Positions 34,018 through 43,122 of a stretch of DNA of 64,000 bases are shown here, piece after piece. This stretch comes from CAVWDU01 sp963753815 (GTDB lineage Bacteria; Pseudomonadota; Gammaproteobacteria; Pseudomonadales; Halieaceae): contig CAVWDU010000003.1 in the NCBI GenBank assembly GCA_963753815.1, positions 806,001 to 870,000 of the forward strand, in the 5' to 3' direction. Positions within the stretch are counted from its first letter, which is position 1, and every line of letters begins with the position of its first letter. Under the pieces are notes generated by a model. The model was not told the DNA's origin and made no database searches. It was given only the letters and a program-made list of their open reading frames with translations. Made by a program: the position numbers and the translations under genes.

Positions 34018-36648
34018 CTAGAAACGCGCGCTCACACCCATCTGGTAGGTGATGCCCGGGTCCCACCTCTGGTAGATGCGGCCGCCCTGGCTCCAGACGA
34101 ACTCCTCGTCCAGGATGTTGGCCGCCTTGGCCTCCAGCTCGAACTCCCGGTCACCCCAGTAAAACTGGTACTTGAACAACAGATCGAAGCGACCGCGCCC
34201 CTCTTCGATGATATCGGGCGCATTGACGTCGCCGACGAAAATCACCCGGTCATCGAAATAGTTGTAAAGCAGGCTCGCCGTGATGCCGGTATCGAAGTCC
34301 TGGTACGCCAGCTGCACGTTGGCCAGGTAGTCCGACTGCCCCGTCATCGGCCGGGTGTTGCTGAACAGCCGCGCGATCCGGCGCCCGCCGGTGAGGGGCA
34401 CATCCTCGGCGGTCTCGCCCGGGCCCAGCAGGGTCACCTCGGAGTCGATATACGACACGTTGAACATCAACCGGAAGCCATCCCAGACCGGGTTCAGGTC
34501 AAACCAGGTGGCAAAGGTCAGTTCCTTGCGAAGATCAAATTCGATACCCTCGAGCTCGGCCTCCTCGGCATTGAACCAGGTGAAGATATCACCCTGGGCC
34601 TGGACCTGGGCCAGCTCGATGGGATTGTCGAATTCCTTGCGGAACAGGCCGATGGACATTTCGTCCGCCGCCCCGAAGTACCACTCCCAGCGCAGGTCCC
34701 AGCTCTCCAGCTCGGCGGGCTCGAGAAACACATTACCGCGGTAGAGGTTCTGGTCTTCGGGGTTGCGGACAGTCGAGCCGGTGATTTCCAGCAGACTGGG
34801 CCGGTTGACGGTTTCCGACCAGGCCAGGCGCACCTGCATGTTGTCGATAAACTCCCAGGTCAAAGACGCTGCAGGGAGGGTGTCGTCGTAGTCCCGGGAT
34901 ACCGCGTTTTCGGTGCCCGGGAGGGTGTTGCCGCCCCAGGCATCGGCCTTCAGTGTTGTCTCCTCGAACCGCACGCCTGCCTGCACCCGCAGCCGCGGCA
35001 GCACCTGGGCGTCGAACGAGGCGTAGTACGCGGTCACCTCCTCGGAGGACTCCGCGAAGGGGAAGATGCCGCTGGCATTGGCGGCGCTGGCAGAGAAGTC
35101 CCTGGAACTGAGGTACTCGTTCTGCCAGTTGGGGATATCGAAAAGCTGGCTCGGGGTCTGCCAGGCCACAAACTCGGGTGCCGTGCTGGTGATATCGAAC
35201 CGGAACAGGCGATCCTCGGTCTCCCGGGTTCGTTCATAGTCGGAAAAACCGACGCGCACGGTGGTTTCCCACAAACCAAAGGGAATTTCCAGGTCGAAGC
35301 CATACTCGGTGATGTCATCATCGAGTTCGGAATACAGCCGGTCCGGCGCCTGGTAAACATCGCGCAGGTCCCCCGCCGCCTGCCGTGACGGCGTCACCAT
35401 CGCCATGGTCCCGGTGTTGTCTTCGGCGTAGGTATAGGTGCGGGTATCCGGCGCCTCCCGGGAGCCGCCACCGTCCACGACCCGCCACTCAAACAGGATG
35501 TCACCGAGGTTGGTAAAGTAATGACTGCCGCCCAGCTGATAGGAGGTGATCTCGTTCTCAGCCCACTGCAGCAGGTAGCTCTCTACGAAGGTTGCATCAT
35601 CGACGTTGTCCTCACTGGACAGGCCCCGGTCCTGCTGCACCTGGTCCGTCGTCTGGCGCAACTGGGTTGCCGTCAATGACAGCGCGTGATCCTGGTTGAA
35701 CTCCAGCCCCACGCTGAGGAAGCCGCTCATATCGATCTGCTGGGTGGTGATCCAGCGGGTGTAGTCCACGGTCTGGTTGGCGCCGCCATCCACCCCGGTA
35801 AACTCGTAACGCCGCAGGTCGTTGATCTGGTTGACCCAGCTGTTGCGGTACTTGAAGTTACCGAGCACGCCGAGCACCATGTCGTTGCTGAACTCGAAGC
35901 GCTTGCCCAGCTCGGCCTCGCCGTTATAGATCGGCTTCATGCTGTCGCGCTCGTAGATGTCCCACAGATTATAGAAACTTGCACCCAGCGCCGCGCTCTC
36001 CGGGAAATCGGCCTCGTTGTAGTCCTCACTGCTGGTACGGTTGACGTTCTTGGGAATCGCGCGGGTGCCGTCGTCATAGCCCCAGTTATCGTCACTGCCG
36101 CCGCGATAGTAGATGCCGTCCCCGCCCGTGGTTTCCGAGTTGCCGCCCAGTCCAAGCTTCAGGTAAAGATAGTCCTCTTCCGGGGAAGTCTTGGTGCGGA
36201 TGTCCACCACGCCACCGGAGAAGTCGCCGGGGTACTGGGCCGAGTAGGTCTTTTGCACCAGCAGGCTCTGCACGATGTTGTTGGGCACGATATCCAGCGG
36301 CACGGTCTTCTGGAACGGTACCGGGCTGGAAATGCGGGAGCGGTTGAGCAGTGTGGACGAGTAGCGTTCACCCAGGCCGCGCACGTAGACGTACTTGCCC
36401 CCGACAATACTGAGGCCGGCAACCCGAGACAGTGCCGCCCCCACGTTGGTCTCCGGCACCAGGTTGAGGTCCTCACTGCCCAGCACGTTGGATATCTCCG
36501 AGGTGTCACGCTTTTCGTCGGGGATGAACTCGCCCATCACGATGACTTCTTCCAGTTCGATCTTCGGCAGTTCGACCTGGGCCCCCGAGCCCTGGGCAAC
36601 CGTGCCCAGGGCTCCGGCGACCGCCAGGCTCAACAGGTTCCGCTGCAT
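34018..36648 (-). CDS. TonB-dependent outer-membrane receptor
   Basis: 876-residue receptor: signal peptide (about 1-25), TonB-box-like EEVIVMG, then a plug domain with NVGAALSRVAGLSIVGG, YVYVRGLGERYSSTLLN, the VPLDIVPNNIVQSLLVQKTYS region and DFSGGVVDIRTK. A 22-strand-type barrel ends in an aromatic residue (GVSARF). It should take up a substrate across the outer membrane using TonB-ExbBD energy; the substrate is not evident. ATG at 36648 overlaps the stop of the repeat-protein gene (TGATG), so it is translated together with it. Confidence 0.94.
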   Translation of the reverse strand: MQRNLLSLAVAGALGTVAQGSGAQVELPKIELEEVIVMGEFIPDEKRDTSEISNVLGSEDLNLVPETNVGAALSRVAGLSIVGGKYVYVRGLGERYSSTLLNRSRISSPVPFQKTVPLDIVPNNIVQSLLVQKTYSAQYPGDFSGGVVDIRTKTSPEEDYLYLKLGLGGNSETTGGDGIYYRGGSDDNWGYDDGTRAIPKNVNRTSSEDYNEADFPESAALGASFYNLWDIYERDSMKPIYNGEAELGKRFEFSNDMVLGVLGNFKYRNSWVNQINDLRRYEFTGVDGGANQTVDYTRWITTQQIDMSGFLSVGLEFNQDHALSLTATQLRQTTDQVQQDRGLSSEDNVDDATFVESYLLQWAENEITSYQLGGSHYFTNLGDILFEWRVVDGGGSREAPDTRTYTYAEDNTGTMAMVTPSRQAAGDLRDVYQAPDRLYSELDDDITEYGFDLEIPFGLWETTVRVGFSDYERTRETEDRLFRFDITSTAPEFVAWQTPSQLFDIPNWQNEYLSSRDFSASAANASGIFPFAESSEEVTAYYASFDAQVLPRLRVQAGVRFEETTLKADAWGGNTLPGTENAVSRDYDDTLPAASLTWEFIDNMQVRLAWSETVNRPSLLEITGSTVRNPEDQNLYRGNVFLEPAELESWDLRWEWYFGAADEMSIGLFRKEFDNPIELAQVQAQGDIFTWFNAEEAELEGIEFDLRKELTFATWFDLNPVWDGFRLMFNVSYIDSEVTLLGPGETAEDVPLTGGRRIARLFSNTRPMTGQSDYLANVQLAYQDFDTGITASLLYNYFDDRVIFVGDVNAPDIIEEGRGRFDLLFKYQFYWGDREFELEAKAANILDEEFVWSQGGRIYQRWDPGITYQMGVSARF

Positions 36649-39600
36649 CACTGGCCACCCTGAAGACCGAAGACCCAGTCGCCAGCCCAGCTTTCGAAGT
36701 CGGAGCCGACCACGTCGGACTGCTCGAGGAAGCCATCGTCAGGCAGTGTGGCCGCCGGCGGTACGCTGCCGTCCTGGGTCACGTTGACGGCCCCGTCCAG
36801 GTAGGACTGCAGGTCCGGGTTGTCACCGTCCACCACCTCGGGGCAGTCGAAGGAGACACTCTCCAGGGTCAGGTCGCTACCGAGGAGGTTCACGGACTCA
36901 CCCGAGACGTCGATGCAGGTAGCCGAGCCGGTCACCAGCGCGTTGACGATGCGCGAACCCGTGCCGCGACGCAGCCGGATCGCCCGCTCGCCCTCGTTGC
37001 CGATGATCGTCATATTGGCGATCAGCGGGTTGGAGCGCGGCTGGGCGTTTTCGTCGCCCTCGCGATTGTCGGCCTCGATGCCGTTATCCGCCGAATCGTC
37101 AGCCTGGACGATATGCACGAACTGCAGGCTCCCGGTCCAGCCATCGGTCCAGTCCAGGGAATCGTCCGCGTGGCCGCTGAGCACCAGGTGCTTCACACTG
37201 ACGGTGCCGCCGAAGAACTCGACGCCGTCATCCAGGTTGTTGTGCACCTGCACGAAGTCGACTTCGGTACCCGAACCCACACCCTGAAAGGCGATGCCGT
37301 TGAGCTGGTTCTCCGGATCGACGTTGGAGCCCGCGTACTTGACCACCACGTAATTGAGTACACCGCTGCTGTCACCGGGCTGGTCGCCGCCGAACAGGCC
37401 GGAATTGGCCTCACCCTCCTTGGTGCATTCCGCGGTGCCGCCATCGGCGCCTTCCGGGCAGTCGTTGATCGGGGCATAGCCGTTGATCACCAGGCCGCCC
37501 CAGAGACCGCGAGCGTTGTCCAGGTTCGGCTGGCCCTCGAGCTCCTCGATGGCGGTGAACACCACCGGCGCCATTTCGGTACCGTTGGCCAATAGCTGCG
37601 AACCACGGGATATCACCATGAAGTCCTCATCGTCATCACCGACCACGGTGATGCCTGACTGGATCGTCAGGTTGACCGGGAGTCCGTCATCGTTGCCGAC
37701 CACGACCTTGCCATCCAGCAGGTAATGATTGCCGCGCACCAGCGTCAGGTCGGTCTCGATAGTGGCGCTCAGCAGGCAGGTCGTGGTGCCCTCGATCGGA
37801 TCGGTCTCGGTAGTGCCCGCCGGACAGCCCGCATCAGGGAAGTCGGGGATGCCGGTATCCGGGTCGCCGACGGTCCAGCCGGCGGTCCAGTCATTGGCTT
37901 CGTCTTCCACCGCACCGATAAAGTCGGCCGTCTCGAAGAACGCCACCTCAGAGGTGTCGCCGGGGAGCACCGCGCCGCCGTCCTGTGACACATTGTCCGC
38001 GCCATCCAGGTAAGCCTGCAGGTCAGGATTGTCGCCGTCGACCCCCTCGGGGCAGTCGAAAGACACACCGTCGAAGACGATGCCGTCACCCAGCAGGTTA
38101 AGCGATTCACCCGACACGTCGATGCAGGTGGCGGAACCGGTCACGAAGCTGCTGTACAGCCACAGCCCGGTGCCGCGACGCAGCCGCACGCCGCGCTCGC
38201 CCTCGTTCCCGACGATGGTCATGTTGGCGATAGCCGGCAGGGAACGGGGCATGGCGTTTTCGTCACCCTCGCGGTTGTCCGCCTCGATGCCGTTGTCGGC
38301 GGAATCGTCGGCCTGGTCGATCAGCAGGTACTGGATTGAACCCTGCCAGCCGTCGGTCCAGTCCAGCGAGTCGTCGGCATTGCCCGTCAACACCACGTAG
38401 CGGGCGTTGACGCTGCCGCCGAAGAACTCGATGCCGTCATCCAGGTTGTTGTGTACCTGCACAAACTCGACATCGGTGCCCGAACCCACGCCCTGGAAGG
38501 CGATGCCGTTGAGCTGGTTTTCCGGATCCACGTTGGAACCGGCAAATTTGACGACCATGTAGCGAATGCTGCCACTGCTGTCCTCGGGGTCAGCCCCGCC
38601 GAACAGGCCGGAGTTCGCCTCGCCTTCCTTGGTACACTGCTCGGTGCCGCCCTCGGCGCCCTCCGGGCAGTCGTTGATGGGCGCGTTGCCGTTGATCACC
38701 ACACCGCCCCAGAGGCCGCGTGTGGTTTCCTCGTCGGCATCGCCGAGCAGGTCGTCGAGTGCGGTAAACGTCACCGGCGCGGAGCGGGTGCCGTTGACCA
38801 GCAGCCGGGAGCCGCGGGAGATGACCAGGAAATCGCTGCTGGTGCCGCCGTATACGGTGGTACCCGCCTGCACGGTCAGGGTGGCGGAATCCGTGTTGTC
38901 GCCGCCGATGACCACTTTGCCGACCAGTTCGTAGACATTGCCGGCAGTCAGCTCTACATCCTGAGTGATATCGCCGGTCAGCTCGCAGACCTGCGCGCCG
39001 CCGACGTCGCGGTCGGACTCGGTAGTGCCGGCGGGGCAGCCGAGGCTGGGCGGCCCGCCGTTGTTGACAGAACCGGCCACGGTCCAACCCTCTGTCCAGT
39101 CCTCGCTGCCGAAGGCGCCGATGAAATCGGCGGTCTCGAAGAAATCCCCGGCCGGTGTGACCGGATTGACCTGGCCACCGCTTTGCGACACCTCCTCCGC
39201 ACTGTCGAGATAGGCCTCGACGGCGCCGTCGTCATCGCCGGTGTTCGTCTCGGCACAGCCGAAGCTGGTACCGGCGATGGTGAGGTCGCTGCCCAAAAGG
39301 TCCCGGGAGCTACCGTCAACCCGGATACAGGTGGCAGAATTGACCACCAGGGTATTGGTCAGCCGCAACCCGGTGCCGCGGCGCAGGCGCAGGGCGTTTT
39401 CGCCGGCGTTCCCGAATACGGACATGTTACTGATCGATGGCAGTGAGCGCGGCTCGACGCTCTCGTCGCCCTCGCGGTTGTCCGCCTCGATCGCGTTGTC
39501 GGCAGAATCGGTCTGCTCGATATAGAGGTACTGGATGTTGCCGGTCCAGCCGTCGGTCCAGTCCAGGGAGTCATCCGCGTTACCGGTCAGCACCACGTGG

Positions 39601-40160
39601 GACGCACTGACGGTGCCGCCGAAGAACTCGATGCCGTCATCGAGGTTGTTGTGAACCTGCACGTGGTCCACCCGGGTGGCGGACCCAACGCCCTGGAATG
39701 CGATGCCATTCAGCTGGTTTTCGGGATCCACGTTGGCGCCGGCGTAGCTGACCACCACGTACTCGAGGATGCCCGAGTTGTCATCCGGCTGGTCGCCGCC
39801 GAACAGCCCGGAGTTCGCCTCGCCCTCCTTGGTACACTCTGCCGTGCCGCCCTCGATGCCCTCGGGGCAGTCATTAATGGGTGCCCGGCCATTGATGACC
39901 AGGCCGCCCCACAGGCCACGGGCGTTGCCCTCGACTCCGCCCTCGACCGCGGCTGCCGCGGTGAACGTAATCGGCATCTCTTCCGTACCCCGGGCGTCGA
40001 TCCGACAATCCTGCTCAATGATCAGGAAGTCCTCGGCACTGGCGCCGGTAATCACCGCACCTTCGGCAATCTCCAGCACACAATCGTCCTGGGCAATGGC
40101 ACTGCCGGCGGCAGTCGCCAGCCAGACCCCGAGAAAAGCGTTCAGTTTCCTGTTAAACAT
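36648..40160 (-). CDS. Large secreted protein of three ~400-residue repeats, partner of TonB receptor
   Basis: 1170 residues with a signal peptide (NAFLGVWLATAAGSAIAQ). The same block occurs three times: the landmark RGLWGG(L/V)VING-APINDCPE starts near residues 81, 481 and 884 (period 400-403). Each copy contains GEANSGLFGG, NVDPENQLNGIAFQGVGS, VQVHNNLDDGIEFFGG, LTGNADDSLDWTDGW and RRGTG. The regular short beta-forming motifs suggest a right-handed beta-helix with acidic, Ca-binding-like loops (inference). Each copy ends in a linker with CPAGTTE or an ETADF(I)GA segment. The family is widespread next to TonB receptors in marine bacteria but its function is unsettled. ATG at 40160 follows a GAGG-rich site; an in-frame TTG lies two codons upstream. 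Confidence 0.85.
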   Translation of the reverse strand: MFNRKLNAFLGVWLATAAGSAIAQDDCVLEIAEGAVITGASAEDFLIIEQDCRIDARGTEEMPITFTAAAAVEGGVEGNARGLWGGLVINGRAPINDCPEGIEGGTAECTKEGEANSGLFGGDQPDDNSGILEYVVVSYAGANVDPENQLNGIAFQGVGSATRVDHVQVHNNLDDGIEFFGGTVSASHVVLTGNADDSLDWTDGWTGNIQYLYIEQTDSADNAIEADNREGDESVEPRSLPSISNMSVFGNAGENALRLRRGTGLRLTNTLVVNSATCIRVDGSSRDLLGSDLTIAGTSFGCAETNTGDDDGAVEAYLDSAEEVSQSGGQVNPVTPAGDFFETADFIGAFGSEDWTEGWTVAGSVNNGGPPSLGCPAGTTESDRDVGGAQVCELTGDITQDVELTAGNVYELVGKVVIGGDNTDSATLTVQAGTTVYGGTSSDFLVISRGSRLLVNGTRSAPVTFTALDDLLGDADEETTRGLWGGVVINGNAPINDCPEGAEGGTEQCTKEGEANSGLFGGADPEDSSGSIRYMVVKFAGSNVDPENQLNGIAFQGVGSGTDVEFVQVHNNLDDGIEFFGGSVNARYVVLTGNADDSLDWTDGWQGSIQYLLIDQADDSADNGIEADNREGDENAMPRSLPAIANMTIVGNEGERGVRLRRGTGLWLYSSFVTGSATCIDVSGESLNLLGDGIVFDGVSFDCPEGVDGDNPDLQAYLDGADNVSQDGGAVLPGDTSEVAFFETADFIGAVEDEANDWTAGWTVGDPDTGIPDFPDAGCPAGTTETDPIEGTTTCLLSATIETDLTLVRGNHYLLDGKVVVGNDDGLPVNLTIQSGITVVGDDDEDFMVISRGSQLLANGTEMAPVVFTAIEELEGQPNLDNARGLWGGLVINGYAPINDCPEGADGGTAECTKEGEANSGLFGGDQPGDSSGVLNYVVVKYAGSNVDPENQLNGIAFQGVGSGTEVDFVQVHNNLDDGVEFFGGTVSVKHLVLSGHADDSLDWTDGWTGSLQFVHIVQADDSADNGIEADNREGDENAQPRSNPLIANMTIIGNEGERAIRLRRGTGSRIVNALVTGSATCIDVSGESVNLLGSDLTLESVSFDCPEVVDGDNPDLQSYLDGAVNVTQDGSVPPAATLPDDGFLEQSDVVGSDFESWAGDWVFGLQGGQ

Positions 40161-40172
40161 GACCAACCCCCC

Positions 40173-40553
40173 TCAGTTCTGGCTGACGCGAAGTGCGCCG
40201 CCCTCGATCCGGAACACAAAATCGTTGCCCAGCAACAGGCCCTGGGGATCGAGCACACCGCCGGGCAGCTCGGTGACGTCGATGACATAAATCTCCCGAC
40301 CGTCGTCCGCGGTGTCACCGGACGGGCGGATAGCGCCCTCCAGCGCCTCGGGGATCACCGAGGGAACGGTGCCACCACCCGGGGGCGGATTACCGCCGCC
40401 GTTATCGCCGTCATCGCAGTCCTCGCCCTCGCAGGGCACCGGCACTTCGATCACGATGGCGCCGGGTGAGACATTGTCGGAGGACCCGCCGCAGCCGGCG
40501 AGCGTCAACACAAACAGCGCCATCAGCGCCTGCCTAGACTTCGCTTCGATCAT
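40173..40553 (-). CDS. Small lipoprotein, first gene of the receptor operon
   Basis: 126 residues. The signal ends with the lipobox LAGC (LMALFVLTLAGCGGSS). Then follow a Val/Pro segment (IVIEVPVPCEGEDCDDGD), a Gly/Pro linker and a C-terminal domain (REIYVIDVTELPGGVLD ... NDFVFRIEGGALRVSQ). The family was not recognised. It ends 12 bp before the repeat-protein gene, so the three genes form one operon. It may anchor the complex at the outer membrane (inference). Confidence 0.75.
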   Translation of the reverse strand: MIEAKSRQALMALFVLTLAGCGGSSDNVSPGAIVIEVPVPCEGEDCDDGDNGGGNPPPGGGTVPSVIPEALEGAIRPSGDTADDGREIYVIDVTELPGGVLDPQGLLLGNDFVFRIEGGALRVSQN

Positions 40554-40995
40554 TTTTCATTCCAGAAGTATTGGGAAATTAAGCCCGAAAAACAGCCGTC
40601 GGACGACGAGATGGGCCAATCCTAGAGCGGCAAGATGACGAATATGTTGTTGGAAGATGACAGAATTGTTACGCCGCTGCCGGTCTCGGCAGCGCCATTG
40701 GGAGCGCCGAAATGGTGTCGATGCGACGCCCGGCCGGGGGGTTGCAGGCCGTCCCGGGGACTCAGTCCACGGCCGCAGAGGGTTTCGGACAGCACCCGGA
40801 GCCGCGCGGCGTGGTCAGCATGCACCGCGTAGACGCGCGCTGCGATGGTCAGCCAGGCTCAGGCGTGCGTGGGAAAGCGCACTGGATCAGACGCTGTGCT
40901 GTTGTGTGTCGTGGGGCCTGTGGAGGTACACATGGCACCTCAGAGGGGCTCCCCCAGACAACCGCAACAGGGGCCGTAGCCCGACACCTTACCGG
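40554..40995. other. Intergenic region, control region of the receptor operon
   Basis: About 440 bp. The part next to 40553 is AT-richer and should hold the operon promoter, including the direct repeats described separately. The rest (about 40700-40995) is GC-rich with only overlapping, unsupported reading frames. Confidence 0.5.
40635..40663 (-). promoter_or_regulatory. Possible PhoB-like direct repeats upstream of the receptor operon
   Basis: Read on the minus strand: CTGTCAT (40663-40657) and, 22 bp later, TCGTCAT (40641-40635), with a poor middle match CAACAAC at the 11-bp register. Pho boxes consist of CTGTCAT-type 7-mers every 11 bp. They lie about 80-110 bp before the lipoprotein start. 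The middle repeat is degenerate, so this is only suggestive. Confidence 0.3.
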
Positions 40996-41298
40996 TCAGG
41001 CCTCGGTGTCCAGCTTCCAGACACAACGTGAAGGTGCACTGCGGGAGACCCGGGCACGTGCGGGAACCAGTGTGACGGCGTCCCTGCGCTGGAAGAGGGC
41101 CGCCACCGCGGCACTTGCACCAATCAGCGCCAATGCCAGCCAGGACTGGTCCAGCATGACCACTACCAGCAGCGCCAGGATGAACGCAGCCGCCAGGGCG
41201 CGTGACTGCCAGGGTGACGGCTGGTTGTCGGTGCCGGGGCGGCGGGAGCCCCGGTTAACGCGGTGGGCACTGTCGTACCGGTCTCTTGTTGAACGCAT
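40996..41298 (-). CDS. Small membrane protein
   Basis: 100 residues: a basic, polar N-terminus (about 35 residues), then a hydrophobic hairpin (ALAAAFILALLVVVML-DQS-WLALALIGASAAVAALF), then a basic tail. GGGAG lies 8 bp before the ATG. The family was not recognised. Upstream at 41340-41357 is a short palindrome (TACGCCC-GGCA-GGGCGTA) that could be an operator. Confidence 0.6.
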   Translation of the reverse strand: MRSTRDRYDSAHRVNRGSRRPGTDNQPSPWQSRALAAAFILALLVVVMLDQSWLALALIGASAAVAALFQRRDAVTLVPARARVSRSAPSRCVWKLDTEA

Positions 41299-41431
41299 CA
41301 CATTTCTCCCGTGGTTGCAGACGTTTACGCCCGGACAATACGCCCGGCAGGGCGTAACGGTTTTCGCCAATCGGCGCGTGTCCGGCTGTTGTCGCCGTTT
41401 CGTGCCCCGACCCGACCTGCGGTGACACCCG

Positions 41432-42877
41432 TCAGGCGCTACGACGCTGCCGGGTAGCGGCCACATCCAAACCGGCGCTGCTGGCCTTCAGTTCCTCCAG
41501 GGTCTGCAACAGCTGCTCACGGTCCTCGGCAGACTCCCGGGTTCGCGAGCTGATATGGCTGGGATGCTGCTCCCGATCGAGCCAGAATTGACCCGACACA
41601 CGGCCGGCCTCGGTGGCAACCGCCAGCCAGACGATAGTGTCGGCGCCCTCCTCCGGGGTACGCAGCAGTTTCGCGGTAGCACGGTGGAACGCCGGCAGCG
41701 CGGTCTCCACACCCGGCGTATCAGCCCAGCCGGGATGCATCGCATTTACCGTGATCCCGTCAGGTTCCCATCGCTGTGCCCACTCTTCGGTGAGAATCAT
41801 CAGGCCGCGCTTGGCGCGCGCGTAGGCCACTGAGCCCGAGTATTCCCCGCGCTCGCTCTGAAGGTCTCTGACCCGGATTCTCTGCGAATACATTCCGCCC
41901 GAGGACACGTTCACCACCCGCGCGTCCTCCGCGGCGGCGAGCAGGGGTTGCAGCCGCTCGGTAAGGATGTAGGGCCCGAGCAGCAACAGGGCAAAGCTCT
42001 TTTCAAAGCCCTCCGGGGTCGTCTGCCGCGGATTGAACAATGCGCCGGCATTGTTGACCAGGACGTCGATCGGCTTGCCGGCCGCCAACAGCCTGTCGGC
42101 GAGCGCGTTGACATTCTCCATGATGCTGAGGTCACAGATCTCCACCGCAATATTATTGTTGCCGGTCGCAAGCTTCAGGTCGGCAGCAGTCGCCTCGGCC
42201 TTTTTGCGGCTGCGCGCGACCAGAGTCAAGCGGGCCCCGAGTGCGGCCAGCTCGCGAGCGGCAGCCAGGCCGACACCCGAGGTCGCACCGGTAATCAGTA
42301 CGTGGCGGTCTCCCATGTAAGCCGAAACCGGGTTCCAGTGGCGACGGGCGACGCGATAGCCCAGCCGGGTGAAGCGCCAGATGCCCGGCAGTACCAGCTT
42401 GTCTGCCAGCGCCAGGGCAGTGGAGGCATCCGGTGTCTCGAACTGGTCTTCGAGTGCGCGCCGTAGCCCGTCCATCGCGCTCTTGCCCACTCGCTCCATC
42501 GCACCGGGGTAGATATCGTTGGCCTTGGCCATGGGAGCCGGGAAGTTGAACCGGGCAATGTAGCGCACCCGCGTGCCGCCACCCTTTACCCGCGAGAACA
42601 GAATTTCCTCACGCGCCGTGAACAGGCGGCTGTCGACATCCATGAGCATCCGTTTGCCGGCCTCGAACTCGATGATCTCGTAGGCCAGCGCCAGGCCGGC
42701 CTTCATGGTGATCCTGTACTGGGTGCCCACCCCCGGCGCGCCTCGCGTCAGTTTTTCACCCCGGGCGACGCCCGGATCCCACTCCTCGATACGGGAAAAC
42801 TCCGATACGTAGGCGAAAACCTCCTTCAACGGCCGGTCTACCTCGATGGTCTCGTCCAGCACAACTGGCTCGGTCAC
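41432..42877 (-). CDS. SRPBCC domain fused to a short-chain dehydrogenase
   Basis: 481 residues. The N-terminal ~150 form an SRPBCC/polyketide-cyclase-like domain (VDRPLKEVFAYVSEFSRIEEWDPG ligand-pocket start, split here as VDRPLKEVFAYVSEF and SRIEEWDPG). After a short linker comes an SDR like DHRS12/retinol dehydrogenase: GATSGVGLAAARELA, NNAGALFN, catalytic VSSGGMYS and YARAKRG (Tyr, Lys), then HPGWADTPGV. The SRPBCC domain may hold a lipid substrate for the reductase (inference). GTG at 42877 with AGGAGAG 4 bp upstream is the best start. Confidence 0.88.
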   Translation of the reverse strand: MTEPVVLDETIEVDRPLKEVFAYVSEFSRIEEWDPGVARGEKLTRGAPGVGTQYRITMKAGLALAYEIIEFEAGKRMLMDVDSRLFTAREEILFSRVKGGGTRVRYIARFNFPAPMAKANDIYPGAMERVGKSAMDGLRRALEDQFETPDASTALALADKLVLPGIWRFTRLGYRVARRHWNPVSAYMGDRHVLITGATSGVGLAAARELAALGARLTLVARSRKKAEATAADLKLATGNNNIAVEICDLSIMENVNALADRLLAAGKPIDVLVNNAGALFNPRQTTPEGFEKSFALLLLGPYILTERLQPLLAAAEDARVVNVSSGGMYSQRIRVRDLQSERGEYSGSVAYARAKRGLMILTEEWAQRWEPDGITVNAMHPGWADTPGVETALPAFHRATAKLLRTPEEGADTIVWLAVATEAGRVSGQFWLDREQHPSHISSRTRESAEDREQLLQTLEELKASSAGLDVAATRQRRSA

Positions 42878-43122
42878 AGTACTCTCCTCGATAACATTGC
42901 TCGCATCTATACGACACGCAGGCATCAGTAGTTCATCACCCGGACAAATGCACCGGGGCCCCGCGTAGATGCCCGCGTCCTGCTATCAGTCTGCCGAACC
43001 TGGCGGTCCGGCAGGCGGCCCGGCCATCAATCCGGGCACCTGTCACCGGGACCGGCGGCCATCCCCGCGGTGCGAGACTCTGCTAGGCTTGATGCCAATC
43101 CCGGCACAGCGGAGGCCCGCCA

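Noticed and set aside
33961..35388. Long plus-strand open frame (475 codons) opposite the TonB receptor gene
   Set aside because: It is the mirror of a conserved receptor in very GC-rich sequence; no ribosome binding site or recognisable domain, and codon pattern follows the receptor on the other strand.
40712..41425. Plus-strand open frame between the lipoprotein and the small membrane protein
   Set aside because: It overlaps the better-supported minus-strand gene at 40996-41298 and lacks a ribosome binding site or domain.
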